A stretch of 64,000 nt of DNA, from the NCBI GenBank assembly GCA_004764695.1, contig SMSO01000014.1, forward strand, positions 2,927,148 to 2,991,147, read 5' to 3'. Positions 42,569-55,363 of the stretch are shown here, in pieces. The first letter of the stretch is position 1; each line of letters begins with the position of its first letter. Both the position numbers and the translations under genes were made by a program. Under the pieces are notes generated by a model, which worked only from the letters and a program-made list of their open reading frames with translations, did not search any database and was not told the origin of the DNA. The stretch is from Schizochytrium sp. TIO01 (lineage: Eukaryota > Sar > Bigyra > Thraustochytrida > Thraustochytriidae).

Positions 42569-44749
42569 CTAATCAAACAGAAGTCCGCCGGAGAGTCCAT
42601 TATTGGATAGACCATTCATGGCGGGGGAGTGTGATGTTGCAGCGAGGCTTCCAACATGGACCTGGGGTTGATAAGCCATGTGGCCACCTTGCAAGGAACC
42701 AATCTCTTGCATGTTCGCAGACAGCGTTGAGGGCTCGGCGTATGTGAAGTTGTCAAAGTGTGTTTGTGACTCTGACATCACGGACGAGGACAACATGTGG
42801 GGGTTGCGTGGGGACCCAACAAAGCTGCTGGCATCAATACTGTTGATGGGGAGGCGTGTGAACTGAGTGTCAAAGTTAGCAGTATCTGTCTGAGAGTTAA
42901 GACGAGGAACAAAAGGCGACGGGATTTCACGACGGTACAATTTGTCCCAATCCATAAACTGGAAGAACGGATGCTCTTTGACATCGTCAACGTCACGCAC
43001 AGAACCAAGGCGCTTGGTAACGTCACGCTCGAGAAAGTCGGTAAGAATGAGTTGCGCAAGGGATGATACAAAGTCGGGAAAACGGAGATCGCTACTACGG
43101 ATGCACGCAAACATCTTTTGGCGATCCTGGCTATACCAGGGTGGGAGGCCGGTGAGCATCTCATACAACAGAGCGCCAAGAGACCACCAATCAACAGAGG
43201 TACCGTGGCCCTTTCGGTTGAGCACCTCAGGAGCAAGATATTCAGGGGTGCCACAGAAACTATGTGTGCCCTTGATACCGGAGACGATGCCTTCCTTTGA
43301 AAGGCCAAAATCAGCGAGCTTGATGTGACCTTCCGAATCGAGGAGAATATTTTCAGGCTTGAGATCGCGATAGACTACTCCCTTTTTGTGTAAATGGCCT
43401 AGAGCAAGTGCAATCTCTGCAGCATAGAAACGGCCAAGGTTCTCACTGAAGCGGCCTGCGCGGCCAAGGTGGAAGAAGAGTTCACCACCTGAGCAAAAAT
43501 CAAGTACAAAGTGAAGTTTGTCACCCGTCTGAAAAGCGTAATGAAGCTTTACTACGAAAGGGTGATCTACAAGCCCGAGTACACTTCGTTCGGTCTTAGT
43601 ATGGACAACTTGTCGCCGTTTCACAACATGCTGTTTCTTGAGCACCTTGATAGCGTAGAGCTTGCCCGAGTCGCGCTTCCGGCACAAGAGAACCTTACCA
43701 AAAGAACCCTTGCCAAGGACACGAACCATTTCAAAGTCCTCAAGAGAGGGTTTTTTACCAGTGGGCGTACTGCTGGCTTCTGACTGCGAGGCGCTAGTAG
43801 AGCCAATGGATCGAGCAGACGAAGGGTTCGGCACTTGCTCTGATCCGTTGTTGCCTTGAGTGTTCACATAGAGCTGATTGGAACCGGGGTGGGCAAAGTT
43901 TCCATTGCTGACATTGTTATTGCTATTGATCTGTTGCTCGTTACCTGTTGGAAAGGTATCTCGAGACATTGCTTCATTATCGCTAGATCCAACGCCTTCG
44001 TCTTCACTCAGACCGTCACCGTTGCCCTCGAAATCAAGAATGTCATCGACATCGTGGAAGTTAATGTCACCCAGGCTGTTGGGGTTGCCGAGGTGCATGG
44101 GGACCGGATCTGAACGTTGACCAGGTGACCCGTGTCCAGCTTGGCTGCTCATCACAGGCTTGTGTGGGCTTGTAACCTCATTGCTACCAGCAACTGAGAC
44201 AGCATTTGTAGAGCCTTGTTGTTGTTGTTGCTGCTGCTGTTGTTGTGGAACCCGGACATCGGTAGGCCGCGACGAGCTCGCATGTGCAGAAAGCATTTTA
44301 TGTGAGTACCACAGGAAATCACGAACCAGATCGTTTGTAAGAAGTGCTGGCTCGTACACGAGTGTTTGGAGGTACTGCTCAAGATCTGCGCGGCGCTTCT
44401 CAAGGAAATCTTTGGAAAATCCGCCAAACATGCGCTTCGGTGGTAGTGTTGGCAATTTCTGACTGATACCACGAGCAGCGCAAAGCTGATCATGGAGCTG
44501 GCGAAACTCATTGTATCGCCGCTGTAGCTCCCATGCAACATCTCCTGACCGGAGCCGCACGATGTAAACGACAAACTTCGCACCAGATTTGTCTCTGACT
44601 ACTCTGTAATCAGGGATATTAAGAGACTGAACATTTTCCAGAAGGCTATCCTTCCGCAAGTCTACATTGTTGAGTTGCTCCGTGAGCGTAAACATTTGCT
44701 TAGGATCTCTGTGTTTGATATAATCCACGCTTTCGTGGACACGCTTCAT
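42569..44749 (-). CDS. PX-domain AGC protein kinase, SGK3-like
   Basis: A 726-residue Ser/Thr kinase, one exon, starting at ATG. An N-terminal PX domain (about 40-150) contains RRYNEF (77-82) and the Pro-rich LPTLPPK loop, the parts that bind phosphatidylinositol 3-phosphate, so it likely acts on endosomes. A poly-Gln run (169-178) and a Ser/Asn/Asp-rich linker follow. The kinase domain (about 339-596) is complete: glycine loop GKGSFG (346-351), Lys368, catalytic YRDLKPEN with Asp462, DFG at 480-482, and the activation segment SFCGTPEYLAPE with Ser497 at the PDK1 position. The AGC tail is present, with a turn-motif-like FTRLPINSID and the hydrophobic motif FDNFTY (665-670). This is the architecture of SGK3 and related PX kinases, activated by PDK1 and TORC2. 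The tail continues about 50 residues past the hydrophobic motif, longer than in animal SGK. Confidence 0.95.
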   Translation of the reverse strand: MKRVHESVDYIKHRDPKQMFTLTEQLNNVDLRKDSLLENVQSLNIPDYRVVRDKSGAKFVVYIVRLRSGDVAWELQRRYNEFRQLHDQLCAARGISQKLPTLPPKRMFGGFSKDFLEKRRADLEQYLQTLVYEPALLTNDLVRDFLWYSHKMLSAHASSSRPTDVRVPQQQQQQQQQQGSTNAVSVAGSNEVTSPHKPVMSSQAGHGSPGQRSDPVPMHLGNPNSLGDINFHDVDDILDFEGNGDGLSEDEGVGSSDNEAMSRDTFPTGNEQQINSNNNVSNGNFAHPGSNQLYVNTQGNNGSEQVPNPSSARSIGSTSASQSEASSTPTGKKPSLEDFEMVRVLGKGSFGKVLLCRKRDSGKLYAIKVLKKQHVVKRRQVVHTKTERSVLGLVDHPFVVKLHYAFQTGDKLHFVLDFCSGGELFFHLGRAGRFSENLGRFYAAEIALALGHLHKKGVVYRDLKPENILLDSEGHIKLADFGLSKEGIVSGIKGTHSFCGTPEYLAPEVLNRKGHGTSVDWWSLGALLYEMLTGLPPWYSQDRQKMFACIRSSDLRFPDFVSSLAQLILTDFLERDVTKRLGSVRDVDDVKEHPFFQFMDWDKLYRREIPSPFVPRLNSQTDTANFDTQFTRLPINSIDASSFVGSPRNPHMLSSSVMSESQTHFDNFTYAEPSTLSANMQEIGSLQGGHMAYQPQVHVGSLAATSHSPAMNGLSNNGLSGGLLFD

Positions 44750-46398
44750 ATCTCAAACACGTCGCAGACTGCTCACAAAAGTAACAGACGTCGCAAACTT
44801 TCTTCTATATATAGTTTGCAGCTTCTAAAATGGGCCTTTATTCAGTTTGCTTATATGACTTGAAGAATCACTTTCAACGAAGCAGCTTGAAGAAGCTTGG
44901 ACAGAAAGGTTTGGTCGCAAATCCAATATCCCAATCAGCAAAAATGTCAAAAGCCAATTATCAAATCAAATTGTCAGATCAGAATACTCTCCACGCCTGA
45001 GCAACTAGCACTCGGAAACTAAAGGCGTCCACGTTCGTGACAAACCTCAAGTCCTTCGTTTAGTAGCACACAAGTAGAGACCAGAGTAAACTAGAGTTTA
45101 GCACAAAACTAAGCCCAGCAGTGACGGTGTTGAGATTAAAGGGATTGCACGCGAAATCTTGCTCACGACAAGAGGACAGGAGCGACCCGACCTGAGCTAT
45201 GCCAAGCCAGGGCGGCCTAGCTGACTCTATTCAGGTCCCTCGTCCTCAGAGGAGGGTATCGTGGCCGGACCAGACTCGCTGCGTGCGCGCGCGCGAGGCT
45301 GCTGCTGCCAATCGGGGTCTGCGGAGTTTGTCTCAGCAGAAGAAGCGACCAGAAGTGAGAAAGAAAGAAATAAAGTAAGAAAGAAAAAACTATAACTCCA
45401 ATGAAAACTCGACCACATCCCAATCATGGATACCTTCTTACGCGACTTGATGTATTGTTCATTTATAACGCACAATATATGACTCTCATTCTTTTGTTTA
45501 TAGGTAGCAAAGGAAACACATTCCATCTCCGATTATTAGTTTCTTTGAGCGCTCGCTCTAGAAATCAGAAACTCGCGAAAGGGCGGCGCGCAGGGCGGTT
45601 CAAGGATATGGCGAGGGAGTAAAGCTCAAGCGAAGGGTGCCACACGATCTCACTGTGGCAAATGTGGAGTTTGAGCAGGGAAGACAGGTGCGTCCAGGAG
45701 AAAGACAGGCGGCAAGCTACGATTTCCGGATGTGGTCGAGACTTTTTTAGCTCTCTGTTTTCTTGGAACACTTCTTCTTTCTTCTTTCTATCTGTAAGAA
45801 ATGACTTTCACTTTCGAAGTCACTTTTTCTTTCTCCTCTTTCCATGTAAATCCTCTTCGACCTTTTAGTTTTCCTTCCCTTCTCACAACCTCATATTACG
45901 ACTTGTATCATCCTCAAAATTGCACTTTATATCTCCATCTTCCTTCACATATTGGTAGTTGAGTCCCCCCAGTGATAGTTGCCCCATTTTGGAGGAGAAT
46001 ATAGAAGTCTGTCCCTTAGCACGCGCGGGAACTGTATTAGGTCACCACACTGGCCTTTTCAGAGGTAGTGCTAGTAAGAGACGGACGCGTCTTTATCGCC
46101 TCAGTGTCGTTCCTCACATAACGATAGCCAGGCGCACACTATCTCCTCTGGCTCCACAGAAGGTTTTTTTTTCTTCTTTTTTTTTCCACCTTGTGATGTG
46201 AGTTTTCCAGTTTTCTACAAGATTGATTATAAAAAAAAAGTAGTAATAAAAATAATAATAAGTAAATCAGTGAATGATGATTCCAAATCGACTTTCTTCC
46301 TTTCTTTGTCCTTCTCTCTCACTCATTTCATTTCCCCATTCTCATCCATTCTCTCTTAAGAAAGAAAGAAAGAAAGAAAGATACTGCGAAAACGTGGA

Positions 46399-46448
46399 AT
46401 TCTTTCATTCTTTCATTCTTTCATTCTTTCATTCTTTCATTCTTTCAT
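46399..46448. repeat. (ATTCTTTC)n minisatellite
   Basis: About six copies of an 8-bp unit, a compound of ATTC and TTTC, next to AAAG runs at 46360-46380. It appears related to the nearby pure TTTC arrays. Confidence 0.85.
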
Positions 46449-47640
46449 GTGATGCTGCGGCGCAAAGAGAGATACAGAGTAGAGATAATACAGAGATACT
46501 GACAGCCACCCTGTCATTCGACCTGACAAGCTTCGACGCGGCCTCTGTCTTCGGCCTCCACGTCCTCTACTCCTCCCAATAACGAGTTCGCCCTTCGGCC
46601 TTCGCGTGAACTGAGGTCCGTGCGTAGTCTCCACGAGACCGCCCTCTCTCGTGCCACTTCAATGCCACACGCGCATCACATCTGGCGCCGGCTAGCCCCT
46701 CCTAGTGTTAAAGGTAGGGGCGCCATGGCATTCTTCTGCGAAAGAAAATCGCTTTTCAGGTATTCATTCATTCATTCATTCGTTCGTTCGTTCGTATGCA
46801 TAGGAAGAGGAGTCACTTCTACGAAGACTTGGACAGAAAGCAGAAGAAGATGACCAAACGATTATCACTCAGTCAGTCAGTCAGTCAGTCAGTCAGGCAA
46901 AAACATACACGCCTGAAGACACGGCGCAAAGAGAGGAAAAGAAAGATTGCGCCGCGTTGAATGAATGAATGAATGAATGAAGAATGAATGAGTTATTTAT
47001 TATTTATTATTTATTCTTTCGTTTTTTTTGTCCTTGAAAAGGTGATTGAAGAAATAATCGAAGAAGTTGAAAGCGCTTTCTTTGGCAAAGCGATCGAGCT
47101 GAAAACAGGTGATCCTTTCCCTCCTTATCCCTCTTGCGAATCCCTTTATTTCACTTTACGAGTTTATCACACATGTGCTTTTTACATCTACGTTTACATT
47201 TACATTTATCTTCAAGCTTAAGTAAAGGTGTTTTTCACTCCAGTTGTTTCTATAAAATTAATTAAAATCATGTTAAAGGACTTTAATAATTTGGAAAAGA
47301 ATCAGAGCACTCCTCTCACTGTGCGATACTTACCGGACCAGGGGTGATATAATTAGGGGAAGGTGGGAGGCTTGAGGCAAGGGCGCGTGTTTGCCACAAG
47401 ACCGGGAGAATCAACGCTTGTTGGGTTTGTATTTATATCTGCGGTGCAAAGAGCGGGGCCAGTCAATGGGTGGTCTCTGTTTAAGTTTTGCTTTGCTTTC
47501 TTTCTTCTTTGCTTTGCTCTTGTTTTACTTTTGCTTTTGCTTTTGCTTTGTTTTGCTTTGCTTTGCTTTCGTTGAAAGAATCTCTCAGAGAATGAAAAGT
47601 TTGTCGAAGACAGAAAGAGATTGTCCACCATAAACGGCAC

Positions 47641-47670
47641 AGCAGAGCAGAGCAGAGCAGAGCAGAGCAG
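47641..47670. repeat. (AGCAG)6 pentanucleotide repeat
   Basis: Six perfect copies of AGCAG, followed by a slightly degenerate AGCGCAG. Confidence 0.85.
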
Positions 47671-47909
47671 CGCAGAACTGAGGTTCTCTCTTCCGTGGCA
47701 GGAAAGCTAAATCGCAGGCGATTGGTCGATCGACTGATCCGCTGATTGGTTGGTGCTTTGATTCATTGAGTCATTCATTGATCCATCGATGATTCACTCT
47801 CATGGCCAATTGACTCACTCATCAAGAGCATCGAGTGATCAATCAATGAATGCATTGTGATGAATAAATAAATACCGCTTTCGACGATTTTGAATGAAGT
47901 TTGCTTTCA

Positions 47910-48067
<158 letters not shown>

Positions 48068-48138
48068 TCCTTCTAATAGAAATCTTCTACAATCACTCTC
48101 ATTTAAGTGCTAAAGAGAGAGAGAGAGAACGATAGGCA

Positions 48139-48375
48139 TTGAGAAGAAGGAGAAGAAACAAGCCCACGACTACGAGCCGCTGGGAAGGAGGCGAGCGGCG
48201 ATACCCCGTGTCCTCCGCCTGGAGCAGCGCATGGCGGCGTACGCGGGGTGCGGCGGAGGCTGCTGCCTGGCGGCCAGCCAGCCCTCCTTGGGGTCCGCAG
48301 CGGTGGAAGAGCACATCATCGCCACCTCCGTCATCATCGCAGGCTTTTCGTCACCTGCCGCTTTTGCTTTCTCTG
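48139..48375 (+). other. GC-rich island between two TTTC arrays, possible exon
   Basis: About 230 bp of GC-rich sequence is sandwiched between the two longest TTTC arrays. One plus-strand frame stays open through the island. It reads DYEPLGRRRAAIPRVLRLEQ, then MAAYAGCGGGCCLAAS, then VEEHIIATSVIIAGF, with codons ending mostly in G or C as in the dehydrogenase gene. No family is recognised and the frame then runs into the TTTC repeat, so it may be an exon fragment, a decayed gene or chance. Confidence 0.25.
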
Positions 48376-48621
<246 letters not shown>

Positions 48622-49176
48622 CTGCTTTCTTTGTTCCTCTTTTTGCTGTGTTACTTTCTTTGAAGCACTACATAGTAAGTATCTATAGCATGCTGGTAGC
48701 AGTCCTACTGCTACTGCTACGGCGGCATTGCTTTTCTTTTCGGGAGTCTTTTCTTCGCCCTGTGAAGAAGTGCTAAAACTATCCGTGCGGTGAAGGAATG
48801 AATGTGAATGCGCGTTCCTACCGTTCGTAGCTTTCACTGCATTGCAAGAATGACAGCAACAACAGCAGCAATATCAACAATATCAGCAACAGCAGCAATA
48901 TCAGCAATAATATAATCAACAACAATATCCATCACCAACAACAATAATTGCAACACGGGTTATCGTCATTAGAAATAACTAATAACAAGAACAATGTTTT
49001 AATTTATTATCATTATTCTTATTAAAAAAAACAAATTATTTACACTTAAAACTTGATTAATGGCAATACCAACAACAACAACAACAATAATAAGAGATAA
49101 AAGGTTAAATTGGAATAATAAGTCACAAGCTATGAAAACATAAGAATGCGCTACGCATCGACGAGGGTGCGTGCTG

Positions 49177-49380
49177 ATGCTGCTGCTGCTTGCGTGCTTC
49201 TCGTGGAGCTCTGCGGCTGTGCTGGCGAAGGGCCACATGCACTGCACAGCGTGGTGCGTAGTGCCTGCCTGCCTGAGGAGTCCGTCCACACGACCTCCAA
49301 GGGCCTCGAGCCGGAGGCAGTGCCCTCGAGACCATCGCAATCTGGTGATTAGTTTTCTCATCATTCTGCCACTTTTCTAG
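49177..49380 (+). CDS. Short open frame with signal-peptide-like start (weak)
   Basis: An open frame of 67 codons begins MLLLLACFSWSSAAVLAKG, which looks like a secretion signal with an Ala-x-Ala-like cleavage region. The rest is Cys, Arg and Pro rich and ends in a hydrophobic stretch. It lies in a GC-rich island that has open frames in several phases, and a (CTG)n run supplies the leucines, so chance is likely. No family recognised. Confidence 0.15.
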   Translation: MLLLLACFSWSSAAVLAKGHMHCTAWCVVPACLRSPSTRPPRASSRRQCPRDHRNLVISFLIILPLF

Positions 49381-51707
49381 TTAGTTGGGTTCTCACTAAC
49401 TAACACTACGCCTAAGCCCCCCTTAGCGGGCACACCGTCGCCTAGGGAATAGCTAAGACCTCCTAGGACACTGCTAATAGGGGTGATGAGAGGAAAAGAA
49501 AGAGGCGCCGAAGAGCTGCGAAATTCACGATTGAAGTGAACCTTCATGCATGTAGAAAACCGCCTCTGGAGGCGTAGCGCGTGGCGATTGATGGCTTGGC
49601 CGGTGGGTACGGTTGTACTGATGCACCGCCCGCTTTCTGAAGGCCCTCTGCAGCTCATGAGCGAGGGAGGTTCTGGCGTTTCGAAGGGACATTGGATAAT
49701 ATTTCATGCATTGTAACAGGCACCGGGTCCTATGTGGTGCATAGGTAAGTCCTAGAGGTAAGAAAGAATGCAATCATTCGGCACTTTGCGCATTGCATGA
49801 GAAAGAGCAGAATTGAGCAGCACGAGTTCGTGAGAACTCTGCATGCACTCTACTCTACTCTAGTTCTGCTGGAGTGCAAGGCAGAGATAGCGCGCTGGCC
49901 TTGCACGAACCTGTGGACGGCAGCAACCTGCGCACAGGAAAGATCTCCTTGCCGCGGCCAGCGCAAAGATCTTGCCTCAAAGCTGGAGTGATGAACTGCT
50001 GTTCCACAGTTCTTGAAGCCGTCATCGAGCAGCCCAATTACACGGCCAAGGATGGGCGCAGGCAACTCCGCAGTTCTGGCGTTTTACCAGTACTTGATGA
50101 GTTTCTTTTGCTTATGGTGGCAGTGGTCTATTTGTTTGGAGTGGTGGCAAGCCTGGGTTCATTGCAAACCTGGGTTCTCGCCTCTGTCTTTTGATTAGGT
50201 TAGCTAGTTCGTGGGCTTCGGTTGGCCTACGTAATAATGTCAGAGTTTTGCTGGCGAGTTCAGGATGTTGGGAGGATCCTCTGTGCTCTCCTGTGGTGGA
50301 CTTCTGCCCCTGTAAATATATATATATGACTGACTGATGAAAGAACTCGTTCAAGTTAAGGATGCCGCCTCGAAAGTAGGTTTAAGTTGCATCGTGTGCA
50401 AAGGATGTGATCTTCTGCCATGGGAGCGACGATAGTTTGTTTATTCCAGGTACACACTGTTGCAGCATTTCGACCCTCTTGAAAGACAAAAATCACGAAT
50501 CAGATGAGTCAAATATGGAGAAAATTGGATGACTTGAACATCCTCTAGTCCTACATATTTTCTTAAATTTAACTTTAATTAAGAGTTGCTTATACTTTTC
50601 AAGATAGAGGTATAGATTTTAATTTTAAAGTATAGATTTTTTTTTATAAAATAAAATAAAAAATTATAAAATATAAAATGAAGCCGAATAAAATGAGATG
50701 TAAAAAGCAAAATAGAAAAAGTGAAACAGAATAGAGTAAAATAGAGGACCTAAATCCTCAGGCTCGGACGCAAAACGTTTTAGCTTAAGCAGGTACTGCA
50801 CTGTCAACGCTGACAAATATCTCTGTGTGCGCTGGATGAAAGAGATTGAAGCGAGTCCTTTGTCAAAACTACGTTCACTCCTCAAAGCCACCGAACAAAC
50901 AGAACCTGTATATGTATATTTTATATATTTTTTTAATTTAAATTAAAATTATACTTTTATTATTTAATAAATATATATATAATAAAACTATTCGATTTTT
51001 ATTGATTGTTTTCTTAATGATTCTTCACCACTGCCTGGAATGGATCCCATGATAAGAGCGCAAGAATTGCAATAGACATCTCCAGAGCTGGAGCAGCAGT
51101 GCTTACGCAGTGTACAGAGGACAGTGATCGGCACTTCGCGCCATAAATTCATGATCCCTAAACTTAGGTTTCCGTTCTGACTGTCAGAGTTCGCAGGTCT
51201 GTGGCAAGTATTTCACCCAAATCAGACAGATTCGTAGGGTATCTGCCACCTTGAAATTCTTTCTTGTTTGGCCCATAGGAAGGAATGAAGGAATGAATTC
51301 ATTGGTGACTCCGAAAACTTGGAGCTCCAGTTGTCCATCGTCCAAGCAAGAGCTTACGAGAGACGGCATAGACTACGAAATTGAGGACATCCAAGATCCT
51401 GCTGTTGCCAGTTTCGCTCGTCTAAATGGCGTCCATTGTTGGTTGGTCCCAGAGCTCGGGGTCTCTCCCGCTGGTCGGCTCCGTAGCCAGCGCGAGGTCC
51501 AACGTTGTATACATCTTTCTCAAGTTTTGTTGCAAGAGCGAGCAATGAATAACCTAAGTTGTCCATGTGTAGATGTTGACAGATTCCTACAAACTAACCT
51601 AACGGAGGCGGAGTACTCCACTTTGGTTTGACTTCGTGGCAATGGCTTTTCAAGGCATTCGCAGAACCAGCCATCTTCTGCCTGGTATGTCCTTCTTCGC
51701 CTCAAGG

Positions 51708-51735
51708 CATTGCATTGCATTGCATTGCATTGCAT
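51708..51735. repeat. (GCATT)n pentanucleotide repeat
   Basis: About 5.5 perfect copies of GCATT in an otherwise unremarkable intergenic stretch. Confidence 0.85.
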
Positions 51736-52340
51736 AGCGTCTGCGGAATCGCGGCAGCAATCGTCGTGTGTCGGAATTTGGAGAGGCTAAATCGAAGCAT
51801 GGAGCGTAGCAGCGCTTTGGTGGTAGAAAGCCGTCACCAATCACTCACGCAGTGGGCTGGTCGTACCAAGATCGACCATACGTACGTACGCTCGCCGCAA
51901 ACCAGTGATGATCGATCAGATCATCCATAAGCCAAATAAATGTTGGTAGAAGACAGCGTGGCCATTGCAGTACATTAGTTCCATCGGACGAAATGGGCCC
52001 TCAAAGCCGACGAATGACTGGCGCTCGGTCAGGTGAAATGCTCGGCTGGCTGGGAACTCGGTGGACCGCGGGATCCTCGATCTCGAATTCCTCGAGAACC
52101 AGGATCGAGGCGGTGGCAGGCCGGATGAACGAACAGCAACGCATGAATGGGTGTCAGATGGCGATCATCTGGCGCAGGTTACTAACAGGTCAAACAAGAG
52201 TGGAAGGTGACCAGACGATTCTTCGAGCATGGTTATGAATGCAAGCGTGTGATGGTTCCTAGAAACCGGAGCATCGCCGTGCTCTCTAAATCAGTGCTGA
52301 GCGCGAAGGTGGGTAGGTATAAATCTATTTGTCTATCCAC

Positions 52341-52371
<31 letters not shown>
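52341..52371. repeat. (TATC)n microsatellite
   Basis: About eight copies of the GATA-type tetranucleotide, preceded by degenerate copies. Confidence 0.85.
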
Positions 52372-55363
52372 CTTGAAGCTTGGAGCGATTTGGGCGCAAA
52401 AAGAATTCGTAGGTACCTGACTCTGTACCAGGATGCGTTGAGCTATTAGCCTTTTCCGAATGATGGCGAGAAGCAGTGGATTGGAGTCAAGTCGCGTGTG
52501 CCTCGATCTGGCTTGGATAGAGACGGGCTGAAGTTTTCTTGATAGTTAAATGTAGCCCCTTTCACAGTGCAAAGAATGCAATAAGCGTAACTCATGACTA
52601 CTCTACTCTTTGACAGAGCTGTTTCTGCTTGGCATTGCTGTCTCGAAGGGTTTAGATACATCTTTCAGAAGCGGCCTTGCAATACTCATAAACCGCATGC
52701 AGTAATCTTTGGTACCTGCAGGTGCAAGCTCGCGCAGTGCACTTCTCTCTGCTCACTGTTCTCGTCAGGAATTTCATTTGATTGAAAATGTGATTGTTAC
52801 ACCGCACGGCTATAGACAGACCATTGTGGCAGCAAGTCAACCAAGCAATCACTTCCGTGCTCACCAATGGTAATTACTTTCCGGTGCCTTCGCCAATGCA
52901 AATCAAAGGGTCTTATAATGAATGTGGGCTTAATAAGCGTCTGACCCTTTGTGCAACTGAGTTGCCTCGCCGTGTGTACTGTACGCTTCTCGCGCGCGCC
53001 ATAGCTTTCCAAGAAAGAAAGTCTAAATTGTAGTGTATACTACAACAGCGCAAACTCATGTAAAAGGCTTTGAAAACTCGAGCGAAAACAAAGATCAAAC
53101 ACCAACAACAATGGCAAAGTTTTGTATGTCGGACCTCAATCCGAAGCTGCAATTTTCATGAGGGGCTAGTTGCAAGAAAGAAAGCTTTAATTAATTTTTA
53201 AAAGTATTAAAATAAATTCAAGTTGAATAATACATAAGATATTGGAGAACGAGTCAGTCGTCTAAGCTTATTCGCAGGCATGCGCTACTTTTAATATATA
53301 TATAATTCAAAGACCACATGGCGACCACGTGCCTTTTAATTTTGCCTTAAAGTTCCGTTGGTCAATATAGACAGCTCCGTAGTAGTCTTGGATTCTACTT
53401 AGATGTCTACCTACGCATGCCTTAAGAATTTGTTTTAGTTAGCTTAGTTTTTTGGCAAGAATTCTGTTAGACTGTGCGTTTGGGGTGCCAAGCATCAAGC
53501 TAGATACCACCACGCAACACAAAGATAGCTTTTATAACTTTTATTCCGGACCCTAGCCTACCTATCCCTAGCCTTTCTCAAACTGCCAGTACCTAGCCAC
53601 TTTGTTTACTTATTTTGTTTCTTTGTTTCATGCTTTCAAGATTACAAAATACAAACAAAAAAACAAACATTATGTCGAGCAAGGACATAAATTCAACTCC
53701 AGTTTCCAGCAACTCATTAGCAATGCCTAGCTAGGCGAAGCTTCCAGCAGCCTTGCTCTGATATCTCCGACCAGGCTCGTTTCTATACAACTCTTATAGC
53801 GGCAAATACCATAATGTAGTTAAACTTTATGCAATCGCTTACAAAGCGGAGAGCCCCTTACTTGGTAGACAGGAGCAACCAATTCCTCTCGAATTGAAAT
53901 TCACTGCTCTGTACTACGTGCTAATACCTTCTACCAAGTGGACCCATATCAAAACGCAAGTTTTCATGCGTTGTTAGAGGTACACGCGCCACTCTGGCCA
54001 AGATCTTCTCGAAAGATGCGCATAAACCAGCTCCATGTAAATCATTACTTAAACAGGAAATTGACACACAAAGACTTGTAGTTATCTGCATCACAGTTCT
54101 TTGCTACGTTCCAGAGCAATTGACGCCACTCTCTTCCGATTCGCAGAACGCTGCTTCCTTGTCCCTTTGTAATGAAAGCTTTTTACAACAGCATTTGCAA
54201 ACAAAGATCTTCCGAGAGCCAAACCGGCCAGGTCCTGGAGCTCTTGATTGCAAAGTAGGATTCGCATGCATGAATAACACCAATCGCATTCGCAGCTGTG
54301 GAATCAACCCCATCATATACTATCAGGCCAAAGCTGTCATATTAGCAGGCCAAGCCGTCGGTCGCATCGACCTTCTTTTGTAGCTAGCATGAAGTAAAAA
54401 CACAGCAACACGGAAACCACAGAAGTTGAAACGCAATGTGCAAACACCGACAGAGGCTCGGCACGGGAAGTGCAGGATGATTCTGAATCAGGCTAGACTT
54501 TCTGTGGCATCTCAGTGAGTGAGTGCTTAATTCAAGGTTTCACCTTTTCCACTTCCGAACACCGCCTCAGAGTCCTAACCCACCCACTTCAAGTCCGAAG
54601 AAGACTTATTGTTGATCATTAAATGCGCTTGCGCAAAACAATTGGACCTCGACTTGAGTCGGTCCCTTTCTTCTCAAAGAAAGAGTGATTTTATGAATGA
54701 TTCTGTCGGTCCCAGGATCATAGGAACAAGAAGAAGAAGAAGATGGTGGTGGCCATCCTAGCTAGAGGCTGAAGAAGGCTGAACGACATCATCGGAAAAA
54801 ATGTAGATGGGTTCATTTCCCCAACCCTCGACTTCGTGCCATCATGAAATGGACTTGGTGGCAAGAAGGGAGCTCAGGCCGTGTCAGTCAAAGAAAACAC
54901 AATGAACGCTGAAGCATTAAGGCCGGCGGCAGAGGGCTCAGGGGGTACTGTAGATGTATATTCACCAAATACTGACTTCTTCTCATGTCTGTAGCATTAT
55001 CTGATTGTCTCTACTCCTTCGAAGTAACCTATCGTACCCCCTGATAGGGTAGTTTGGGAGTCATTCAGCCCTCTTTCTATTTATTAACTATTTATTAGTA
55101 ATAGGGTATTATGCGTTGAAACAAAGGAGTCCACAGAGTACCCCCACATATGCTAGAAATGGGTTCTGCATGATATCCTAGCTTATAGAAGGCTAAAGGG
55201 TCTGCGCAGCGATGGGTGGCGAAGGGGTTATTACAAGCAGTTCTGTGCGCAAGACCTTGATAGAGAGGACATCTGCAGCTTCGCGGAAACTAGACCTGCG
55301 AACAGGCGTCCGGTATTGACAACTTGCTAGTTGCTTCGACAACGTAACGACTGGAAGCAGAAA

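Noticed and set aside
51251-51631. A 126-codon open frame on the plus strand in the gene-poor region
   Set aside because: The composition is random, no motif or hydrophobic core pattern is recognisable, and overlapping open frames exist on the other strand.
53859-53940. 10-bp inverted repeat (ACTTGGTAGA / TCTACCAAGT), possible tiny MITE
   Set aside because: The arms are short, the spacer is only 60 bp, and no target-site duplication is visible at the flanks.
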